Shown here: piece after piece, positions 1 through 4,938 of the stretch | How the letters are laid out: every line of letters begins with the position of its first letter | Position numbering within the stretch: the stretch's first letter is position 1 | NCBI GenBank assembly: GCA_012799755.1 | Contig: JAAZKQ010000402.1 | Span: 1 to 5,074, forward strand | Origin: Lentisphaerota bacterium | Lineage (GTDB): Bacteria; Verrucomicrobiota; Lentisphaeria; Oligosphaerales; Oligosphaeraceae | Length of the DNA: 5,074 nucleotides | Direction: 5' to 3' | Made by a program: the position numbers and the translations under genes | The notes under the pieces: generated by a model | The model's database searches: none | The model's input: the letters and a program-made list of their open reading frames with translations, nothing else | Told to the model about the DNA's origin: nothing

Positions 1-349
1 CCGTTCGGTAGGCGAAACGCCAGTACCAAGTGCCGCAAGGAAAGCTTTGTGGCGGGCAGTGGACGTTGTAGCTGAGTTCCTCCGCGCGGTACTGGCTGCT
101 GCTGAAATCCGGCGTGGCGGCGACCTCAAGGATGTAGCTGAGGTTCTTGCCTTGCGGTCGCCAGGAGAAGGCCGGCGGGTTCACTTCGCTGCGCTGGCCG
201 TCAAACGGTCGGAAGCCCCACTCATTGGCTTGCGCCGGAGCTTCATTCACGGACGGTGGCGCTGCACAGGCGGCAAGGGTGGCGCCAAGGATCAACGCGG
301 TGGTGCAGGCGCGATAGAGGCTGCGAGGAACAAAATGGATATCGGTCAT
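1..349 (-). CDS. N-terminal fragment of a DUF4962/heparinase II-III-like lipoprotein (runs off left edge)
   Basis: An open frame of 116 codons starts at the ATG at 349-347 and leaves the window without a stop, so the 3' part is missing. The protein begins with a basic and polar n-region, a hydrophobic stretch at residues 17-27 (TALILGATLAA) and a lipobox L25-A26-A27-C28, which predicts lipidation at C28 and export to an outer or periplasmic membrane face. The following part resembles the N-terminal beta-sandwich (DUF4962) of heparinase II/III-like lyases: R47-P48 start, N57-P58-P59-A60-F61-x-W63, then Y72-x-L74 and D81-F82, and G106-T107-W108-Y109-W110-R111. Known members of this group cleave acidic polysaccharides, but the catalytic alpha/alpha toroid would lie outside the window, so substrate and activity cannot be judged. 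The ribosome binding site is weak (only a GAAAGACG-like stretch), so the start rests mainly on the signal peptide. It lies 245 bp downstream of the glycoside-hydrolase-like gene on the same strand. A different protein with a fibronectin-like domain of this kind is possible. Confidence 0.72.
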   Translation of the reverse strand, partial: MTDIHFVPRSLYRACTTALILGATLAACAAPPSVNEAPAQANEWGFRPFDGQRSEVNPPAFSWRPQGKNLSYILEVAATPDFSSSQYRAEELSYNVHCPPQSFPCGTWYWRFAYRT

Positions 350-529
350 GGCGTGTCGTCTTTCGGGCTGGGATGTCTGGAAGGGAAAACACCGCAGGAT
401 TGTCAAAGGGCAGAAGCCATGACTAATATACACACCGCCGAGGTGTTTTTTGTCTCACGGGAAGACGCGAAGCTTTTTATCCGCAGATTGGGGCAGATTC
501 ACGCTGGCGGTTTTTCCCGTCGTCCCGTG

Positions 530-549
530 GCCGCACGCTTGCGTGCGGC
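530..549. repeat. Perfect inverted repeat downstream of the glycoside-hydrolase-like gene
   Basis: Nine-base arms GCCGCACGC and GCGTGCGGC flank a central TT, a 20-base near-palindrome that would form a very GC-rich hairpin. It lies 45 bases after the stop codon of the upstream gene on the minus strand. No T-tract follows on either strand, so it is not a classic Rho-independent terminator. It could stabilise the 3' end of the mRNA, slow polymerase, or be a repetitive extragenic palindrome. Confidence 0.6.
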
Positions 550-574
550 AATGCGGGCTTGGCAGGCGAGCTCC

Positions 575-594
575 GCAGAGGGCTGTTTCTCTGC
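575..594 (-). repeat. Short inverted repeat abutting the glycoside-hydrolase-like stop codon
   Basis: Arms GCAGAG (575-580) and CTCTGC (589-594) with an 8-base loop start right after the TGA at 597-595. Together with the stronger palindrome at 530-549 this makes two hairpins in a row at the mRNA 3' end. There is no U-tract, so a role in termination is only a guess. Confidence 0.35.
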
Positions 595-2574
595 TCAGGG
601 CAGGGCTTTGACGCAGAGCCAGGCGTGTTGGAGGGGCGCCAAGGTGATGCTGATGCTGTTGTTGGCAACCACGCCTTGCTGATCTCGCGGACTGCGCTCG
701 TGGGTGAGCTGCTGAAGGGGCATGGGCGCTTGGAAGCTGCCGACGGCGGCCTTTTCGTGGCTGCTGTTAACAACCAGGAGCCAGGTGGCGCCGTCCTTGC
801 CGTAGAGGCGATAGCCCAGTTCAGGCGCGGAGTCGGCTGTCGCGGTGATAGCCAAGGGAGTATCGGTGGCGAGGAGGACGTCTGCGAAGTTTTTGAGGTC
901 GGCGGCGACCTGTTTGACCTCGTCCCAGCGTTTGTCAAAGGGGTCAACGAGATCGGGTCGCAGGGCGCGACCGCCTTCGGCGATGGTTTTTTCCATTCGC
1001 CCGAGGTCAAACCATGAATAGAAGACCAAGCCGTTGGCGCCGCCGGCGACGCACATCCAGGCCATGGCGCGCATTTCGGCCAGGGTTGGGGCCCGGCAGG
1101 CGGCGATTTCTTCTTCGGAGTGACCGTAGCCCTTCCAGTAGGCTGCCCAGTTGAAAATCTGCGGCACCATCCAGACGGCATGGGCGCCGAAGACGCCATT
1201 GGTGGTGCGTTGCGCCCAGTCCAGGGCGCGTGCCGGCGCGGACTTTGGGATTGGGTAGGGGTCGGTGCCGATGACGTCGAAGCTGGGGATGTAATCGCGG
1301 ATTTCGTCTATCTGGTAGAGCACGACCCAGCTGGGGCGACCGGGGTCGAGTTTTTCCACGAGGTCGCGGTGGGCGCTGAGCTCGGGCAGGCGGGTGAGGG
1401 GCATTTCGTCGTTGATGTACCAGGCCATGATGGCCGGATGGTCTTTCGGGCTGTTAATGGTCGCGGTGACCTTGGCCTCGCCCTCCTCGGTGGTTTTGGT
1501 GTTGCCTTTGTTGGCATAGAAATCCTTGACGCTGTAGATCACCTTGACCTGGGCGTCATGGAGCATGTCCAGAGTTTCGCGTTTGAGTCCATGATAGGGC
1601 ATGATGCAGTTGAAGGCGCTGTCGCGAAGGTAGGCGACGTCCTTTTCAGTACAGCCGCCGAAGTAGAGGCCGATGGGGAAGAAGGGCTCACCGTCGAGGA
1701 TCAGGCGTTGGTGGCTGTCTATGTAGGCTTTGCGTTCCGGCATGGCGGCGACGCGGCGGAGGGTCAGCGAACGGCTGACCAGCTCATTGGTGATGGGCGT
1801 GATGGTGGAGAATTGCACGTTGTAGTCACCAGGAGCGAGCTCAGCGGTTGGGATGGTGAAGACCAGGGCGTCAGCTTCGATTCGCGACGCCCGATAATGT
1901 TTTTGGCTGCCGTCGGGCGCGACTACAAGCAGGGGCTGCTTGCTGAGGGCCTCCATTTGCACGTTTGGGGACACATTGACGCCGACGAAGACAGTGACAG
2001 GGATGCCGGCCGTCAGGTGGCGATAGTGGTCCGTGGTGATTTGGCTAAGGGGTGGCTGAGCCCACTCCTCCAGGAAGACATCGTCGAACCAGGCCCGGCC
2101 GGTGCTGCCTTTGCGGGCGTAGCAGGTGATATCGAAAGTAGCGGCTTTTTCGGGGATTCTTTTGATGAATCCCTCGACGAATTTCCATTCGCTGTTGGTG
2201 TCTTTCACGCCGCTGGGATAGCAACCACCAAGGAATTTGCCCTCGGCGTCGTACCACTGCACGCAGATGGTCGGGCCGTCGCCCTTCATGCCGCTGCTTT
2301 TGACCCAGCAGCCGAAGCGGTATTCCTTGTTTTTGTCAAGGATGATTTTTTGTGGACAGAGGACATAGGGTGTGGTTTCTGCGTGATTGAAATGCAGACT
2401 GGCTTCGCCGCTGCGGGCGGTGCTGCGGTCAATACTGTAGTAGGGTGCTCTGCCGCCCCAGTGGCTGATGCTGCCGTCCTCGCCCTGTTCCTCAAAACCC
2501 GGATTGCGGAGCAATTGCGCTGCCGCGGCGGCGGCGAACAGAAATGATAGGGCCAAAGTGATTCTTTTCATCAT
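595..2574 (-). CDS. Exported glycoside-hydrolase-like protein with N-terminal carbohydrate-binding module
   Basis: 659 residues if read from the first of two adjacent ATG codons. A signal peptide is clear: basic start (K3, R4), hydrophobic core 5-13, then a run of alanines to A19, with likely cleavage before Q20. Residues 20-171 look like a CBM4/9-type jelly-roll: N24-P25-G26-F27-E28 near the start, S38-H39-W40, and the closing A161-W162-F163-D164-D165-V166. About 180-275 is probably an Ig-like linker domain. About 283-570 resembles a TIM barrel of the GH2-C/clan A kind: L293-D294-G295-E296 entry, H379-P380-A381 leading to W385-Y386-I387-N388-D389-E390, then G436-T437-D438-P439-Y440-P441 and G515-L516-V517-F518-Y519-S520-W521. 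A small beta domain ends the protein. E390 is a candidate acid/base. I do not see an obvious second catalytic Glu at the usual late strand (V470-P471-Q472-I473-F474), so hydrolysis is inferred, not proven, and the substrate is unknown. It lies 48 bp behind the persulfide dioxygenase gene. Confidence 0.8.
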   Translation of the reverse strand: MMKRITLALSFLFAAAAAAQLLRNPGFEEQGEDGSISHWGGRAPYYSIDRSTARSGEASLHFNHAETTPYVLCPQKIILDKNKEYRFGCWVKSSGMKGDGPTICVQWYDAEGKFLGGCYPSGVKDTNSEWKFVEGFIKRIPEKAATFDITCYARKGSTGRAWFDDVFLEEWAQPPLSQITTDHYRHLTAGIPVTVFVGVNVSPNVQMEALSKQPLLVVAPDGSQKHYRASRIEADALVFTIPTAELAPGDYNVQFSTITPITNELVSRSLTLRRVAAMPERKAYIDSHQRLILDGEPFFPIGLYFGGCTEKDVAYLRDSAFNCIMPYHGLKRETLDMLHDAQVKVIYSVKDFYANKGNTKTTEEGEAKVTATINSPKDHPAIMAWYINDEMPLTRLPELSAHRDLVEKLDPGRPSWVVLYQIDEIRDYIPSFDVIGTDPYPIPKSAPARALDWAQRTTNGVFGAHAVWMVPQIFNWAAYWKGYGHSEEEIAACRAPTLAEMRAMAWMCVAGGANGLVFYSWFDLGRMEKTIAEGGRALRPDLVDPFDKRWDEVKQVAADLKNFADVLLATDTPLAITATADSAPELGYRLYGKDGATWLLVVNSSHEKAAVGSFQAPMPLQQLTHERSPRDQQGVVANNSISITLAPLQHAWLCVKALP

Positions 2575-2577
2575 GTT

Positions 2578-2582
2578 CCTCC
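2578..2582 (-). promoter_or_regulatory. Ribosome binding site GGAGG of the glycoside-hydrolase-like gene
   Basis: GGAGG on the minus strand lies 3 bases from the first ATG (2574) and 6 bases from the second, in-frame ATG (2571). The second spacing is closer to the usual optimum, so translation may really begin at 2571, giving 658 residues. The signal peptide is unaffected. Confidence 0.65.
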
Positions 2583-2622
2583 GGGAGTGTGGAGATGATT
2601 CAGGGCGAGGACTGGGACATTG

Positions 2623-3993
2623 TCATTGGGCGTTGGCGTTTTTCCATGCGGTCATGCCGCCGATGAGGGTGAAGACATCCTCGTAGCCCATGGCTTTGAG
2701 GATACTGCCGGCGATATTGGCACGGTATCCTGAGGCGCAGACGATGGTAATATGGGCATCTTTCGGCAAATCAACTTTTTTCTGGATGATTTGCTCAATG
2801 GGGATGTGCTTGGCGCGATCAATATGACCGGTGCTCCACTCGGCGTCGCTACGGACGTCAACGATGACGTGATCAGGGTACTTTTGCATGATGCGCTTGA
2901 GTCCGGCCGTTGAGATTTGCGGCAGGTGGTTGAGTGGCTTTGCCTTTGCAGCCCAGCCGCTGATGCCATCGCCGATGTAGCCGATCAAGCGGTCATAGCC
3001 GGCGCGGCGGTAGATGTGGGCCGCTTCCTGAGCGCGGGCGGGGGTATCGGCGACGATGATGATGTCGGTGTCAGCGGGAATAACCATGCCGAGCCAGTTG
3101 ACGGATGCGGGCGTCAGACCGATGTTGACGGCACCCTCGATAAATGCGGCGCCGAAGGCGCTGGGAACGCGGGTGTCAACGATGCGGGCGCCGCGTTTTT
3201 TGGCTTCTTCAACCTGGGGGATGCTCATGGCCACGAAGGGGGCGGCCTTGGCCAAGGCTGCGGGGCCCCGGCGATTTTTGTCAACCATCACGGCAAAGTT
3301 GTCCGGTCGAACTTGGAACTCCTTGGTCATAGCCTTGTGGAATTCTGCGAAGGACATCTTCAGCAACGGGTTGTTGCGGCGCTCAAAGCCGAGGGTGGAC
3401 ATGGGTTTGGCGCTCATGCCCTTGCCGCAGAGGGAGCCTTCGCCGTGGGCAGGGTAGATTTCGGTCCAATCCGGGAAGCGCGCGAGCTTGCTGTGGAGGC
3501 TGTTGTAGAGGTTTTTGACTTGTTCTTCGAGCAAATCGGCGCCGGCCAAATCAGGGCGGCCGACATCGCCGACGAAGAGCAAATCGCCGGTGAGCAGCGC
3601 AAAGACGTCCTCGGAGCGACTATGGTCGCAGACGGCGAGGGTGACAGAGTTCGGCGTATGACCGAAGGTTTCGATAATTTCGATTTCGCCGGCACCGAAG
3701 CGAAAGCGATCGCCCTCGTGGAGTTCCTTGTGCGGATAAGCGGCCTCGACGCCTGGGTGGACATAGATGTCGGCGCCGGTGCGGGCGGCCAGTTCGCCGC
3801 TGCCGGTGAGGTGGTCGGCATGCAGGTGGGTATCGAAGATGTGCGTGATGCGCAGGCCATGCTTCTGGGCGACTTGGAGGTACTGGTCAACGTGGCGTTC
3901 GGGGTCAACGACGCAGGCGGTTCCGGCAGCCGGACAGCCGATCATGTAGGACAAGCAGCCCAGACCCTCGACCTTGAATTGTTGAAACAACAT
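2623..3993 (-). CDS. Persulfide dioxygenase-type MBL-fold protein with two rhodanese domains (CstB-like)
   Basis: 456 residues from the ATG at 3993, chosen over an in-frame ATG at 4017 because AGGAG lies 8 bases before it and family proteins start with this short strand. Residues 1-230 form a metallo-beta-lactamase fold: H56-x-H58-x-D60-H61, G111-H112-T113, T135-G136-D137-L138-L139-F140 with G145-R146-P147-D148, and H183 in P-A-H-G. By analogy with ETHE1, H56, H112 and D137 would bind the single iron. G186-S187-L188-C189-G190-K191 matches the segment holding the extra catalytic Cys of staphylococcal CstB. A first rhodanese domain (about 255-350) keeps V272-D273-T274-R275 but has D316 where the Cys would be, so it is probably inactive. 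The second (about 360-452) has D379-V380-R381 and the active loop C419-A-S-G-Y-R424, then G445-G446-M447-x-x-W450. Such proteins oxidise low-molecular-weight persulfides to sulfite and can form thiosulfate, in the cytoplasm. No signal peptide is seen. Its neighbour, the peroxiredoxin, supports a thiol/sulfide stress role. Confidence 0.88.
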   Translation of the reverse strand: MLFQQFKVEGLGCLSYMIGCPAAGTACVVDPERHVDQYLQVAQKHGLRITHIFDTHLHADHLTGSGELAARTGADIYVHPGVEAAYPHKELHEGDRFRFGAGEIEIIETFGHTPNSVTLAVCDHSRSEDVFALLTGDLLFVGDVGRPDLAGADLLEEQVKNLYNSLHSKLARFPDWTEIYPAHGEGSLCGKGMSAKPMSTLGFERRNNPLLKMSFAEFHKAMTKEFQVRPDNFAVMVDKNRRGPAALAKAAPFVAMSIPQVEEAKKRGARIVDTRVPSAFGAAFIEGAVNIGLTPASVNWLGMVIPADTDIIIVADTPARAQEAAHIYRRAGYDRLIGYIGDGISGWAAKAKPLNHLPQISTAGLKRIMQKYPDHVIVDVRSDAEWSTGHIDRAKHIPIEQIIQKKVDLPKDAHITIVCASGYRANIAGSILKAMGYEDVFTLIGGMTAWKNANAQ

Positions 3994-4001
3994 ACTTGCT
4001 T

Positions 4002-4006
4002 CTCCT
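4002..4006 (-). promoter_or_regulatory. Ribosome binding site AGGAG that sets the start of the persulfide dioxygenase gene
   Basis: AGGAG on the minus strand lies 8 bases before the ATG at 3993. An upstream in-frame ATG at 4017 would place this site inside the coding region and has no comparable site of its own, so 3993 is preferred. The surrounding ten bases TACAGGAGAA are identical to those before the peroxiredoxin gene. Confidence 0.75.
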
Positions 4007-4019
4007 GTAAGGGACACGT

Positions 4020-4044
4020 AGCGGCAAAGACCAACTTTGCCGCT
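4020..4044. repeat. Perfect 10-bp inverted repeat in the leader of the persulfide dioxygenase gene
   Basis: AGCGGCAAAG (4020-4029) and CTTTGCCGCT (4035-4044) flank a 5-base loop. It lies 26 bases before the start codon and 13 bases before the AGGAG site, and is not followed by a T-tract on either strand. It could be an operator for a dimeric repressor, or a 5'-UTR hairpin affecting mRNA stability or translation. Nothing in the sequence decides between these. Confidence 0.6.
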
Positions 4045-4073
4045 GCGCGGGTGGTGTTAAGATGTGACGGATG

Positions 4074-4104
4074 AAAAAATCCGGCCCCGTTGCGTGGGCC
4101 GGAT
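4074..4104 (-). terminator. Rho-independent terminator of the peroxiredoxin gene
   Basis: On the minus strand a 9-bp perfect stem, ATCCGGCCC with GGGCCGGAT (4104-4096 and 4087-4079), closes an 8-base loop and runs straight into a T-tract (six T including the last stem base). It starts 17 bases after the peroxiredoxin TAA. This is a textbook intrinsic terminator and implies that the persulfide dioxygenase gene has its own promoter in the next 80 bases or depends on read-through. Confidence 0.9.
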
Positions 4105-4121
4105 ATAGTGGCGTCCTATGC

Positions 4122-4772
4122 TTAGTTGTCCAAGCTCTTGTGGCAGAACCACCAGTCGAAGGACTCATACTGCTCGCGACGCTTGTCGGCCTCGGTGATA
4201 TTATTCGGCGGCGGCACGATAACGCGGTCTTTGATCAGCTCGTTATTTGGCCAGCCGGCGGGAAGGGCGCAGCCCTTTTCAGAGATTTGCAGGGCCTTGA
4301 CGGCACGGACTATTTCATCAATGTTGCGACCGATTTCCTGCGGGTAGTACATGATCAGGCGTACTTTGCCGGTGGGGTCAACGACAAATACCGCGCGGAC
4401 CGTGTTGGTGCCTTTGCCAGGATGGAGCATACCCAGTTTCATGGCGATGCTGTCGTTGGCAGCGATGACGGGAAATTCAATCTCGACCTTGAGTTCACTG
4501 CGAATCCACTGAATCCACTTGATGTGGGAGAAGACCTGGTCAATGGACAAGCCGACCAATTTGCAACCAAGCGCCTTGAACTGGTCATAGCGTTTCTGGA
4601 AGGCCACGAATTCGGTGGTGCAGACGGGGGTGAAGTCGGCCGGATGGCTGAACAGCACAAACCAGCTGCCCTTGAGGTCGCCGGGGATGTTCATGGGGCC
4701 ATGGGTGGTCACAACCTGCAACTCAGGGAGCTGCTCGCCAAGCAAAGGCATGTTCACTCTTTGTTCGTTCAT
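4122..4772 (-). CDS. Peroxiredoxin, Prx6/archaeal-type (AhpC/TSA family)
   Basis: 216 residues, a full-length cytoplasmic thiol peroxidase that reduces hydrogen peroxide and organic hydroperoxides. The thioredoxin-fold active site reads P44-A-D-F-T48-P-V-C51-T-T-E, with C51 the peroxidatic cysteine, T48 its partner and R126 (N-T-V-R-A) the conserved arginine. F129-V130-V131-D132-P133 continues the fold. The extended C-terminus, with W152-type family segments replaced here by G173-W174-P175-N176-N177 and ending W207-W208-F209-C210-H211-K212, is characteristic of the Prx6/archaeal-type branch. C210 is the likely resolving cysteine by analogy with the C-terminal Cys of archaeal 2-Cys enzymes; C70 and C168 are additional. 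The start at 4772 is supported by AGGAG 7 bases upstream (4784-4780). No reductase gene lies beside it in the window. It is followed by a strong terminator, so it is probably expressed as a single gene, from an AT-rich promoter region to its right. Confidence 0.95.
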   Translation of the reverse strand: MNEQRVNMPLLGEQLPELQVVTTHGPMNIPGDLKGSWFVLFSHPADFTPVCTTEFVAFQKRYDQFKALGCKLVGLSIDQVFSHIKWIQWIRSELKVEIEFPVIAANDSIAMKLGMLHPGKGTNTVRAVFVVDPTGKVRLIMYYPQEIGRNIDEIVRAVKALQISEKGCALPAGWPNNELIKDRVIVPPPNNITEADKRREQYESFDWWFCHKSLDN

Positions 4773-4779
4773 TTCATTT

Positions 4780-4784
4780 CTCCT
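4780..4784 (-). promoter_or_regulatory. Ribosome binding site AGGAG of the peroxiredoxin gene
   Basis: AGGAG on the minus strand lies 7 bases before the ATG at 4772 and favours that start over the internal ATG at codon 8. An ATG at 4777 is out of frame. The ten bases TACAGGAGAA (4787-4778) are shared exactly with the leader of the next gene. Confidence 0.75.
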
Positions 4785-4801
4785 GTATTGTGAGTGGCTT
4801 G

Positions 4802-4821
4802 GACCTCGATGATATGAGGTC
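4802..4821. repeat. Inverted repeat in the peroxiredoxin leader, possible operator
   Basis: GACCTC (4802-4807) and GAGGTC (4816-4821) are perfect 6-base arms around an 8-base spacer. They lie about 30-50 bases before the peroxiredoxin start codon, next to the promoter-like region. The position suits an operator for a repressor that responds to oxidants, or a small leader hairpin; no known consensus is matched. Confidence 0.35.
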
Positions 4822-4895
4822 TATAAAACAAACATTAATTGGCATTTTTTGCTTTTCAATAGCCATCAGATAAGAATTATTATTATTTATATAAT
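4820..4895 (-). promoter_or_regulatory. AT-rich promoter region of the peroxiredoxin gene
   Basis: This stretch is strikingly AT-rich in an otherwise GC-rich window, with 21 consecutive A/T bases at 4875-4895 that could act as an UP element. On the minus strand TTGAAA (4859-4854) is a fair -35 box, with TAATGT (4837-4832) 16 bases on as a weak -10 box. TATAGA (4825-4820) is a better -10 match but has no -35 partner. The exact promoter cannot be fixed by eye, but a promoter somewhere here is likely because the neighbouring gene lies directly downstream. Confidence 0.45.
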
Positions 4896-4938
4896 CGGTC
4901 ACCCATTGATACTGGTCGCGCCGGCGGTCTTTTCAGCT

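Larger units (their letters stand above)
350..594. other. Intergenic gap between the glycoside-hydrolase-like gene and the lipoprotein gene
   Basis: No gene is visible in these 245 bases. They hold two hairpins just downstream of the glycoside-hydrolase-like stop codon (575-594 and 530-549) and, closer to the lipoprotein start, an AT-richer patch. The minus strand reads TATATT at 430-425, which could be a -10 box, but I find no good -35 hexamer 16-18 bases upstream. A perfect TTGACA at 406-401 on the minus strand has no matching -10 box at the right distance. A separate promoter for the lipoprotein gene is therefore possible but not shown. Confidence 0.6.

Noticed and set aside
432..451. Plus-strand hairpin ACACC/GGTGT followed by a T-tract, like a small terminator
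   Set aside because: The stem is only 5 bp and there is no plus-strand gene upstream for it to end; probably chance next to a promoter-like AT-richer patch.
47..682. Plus-strand open frame of 211 codons at the left end
   Set aside because: It overlaps the lipoprotein gene on the other strand, crosses the intergenic gap and runs into the end of the next gene; composition is shadow-like.
477..1199. Minus-strand open frame of 240 codons
   Set aside because: It is out of frame within the glycoside-hydrolase-like gene, is extremely rich in Ser, Pro, Thr and Arg, and has no domain; a frame shadow.
1120..2547. Long plus-strand open frame of 475 codons opposite the glycoside-hydrolase-like gene
   Set aside because: It is rich in Gly, Ala, Val and Asp with no recognisable domain, and lies wholly antisense to a gene with a signal peptide, CBM and barrel motifs. 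Long antisense frames are usual in GC-rich genes.
2917..4074. Plus-strand open frame of 385 codons opposite the persulfide dioxygenase gene
   Set aside because: It shows no domain motifs and is a shadow of the well-supported minus-strand gene.
4071..4793. Plus-strand open frame of 240 codons opposite the peroxiredoxin
   Set aside because: It starts inside the terminator region and mirrors the peroxiredoxin; nothing in it resembles a real protein family.
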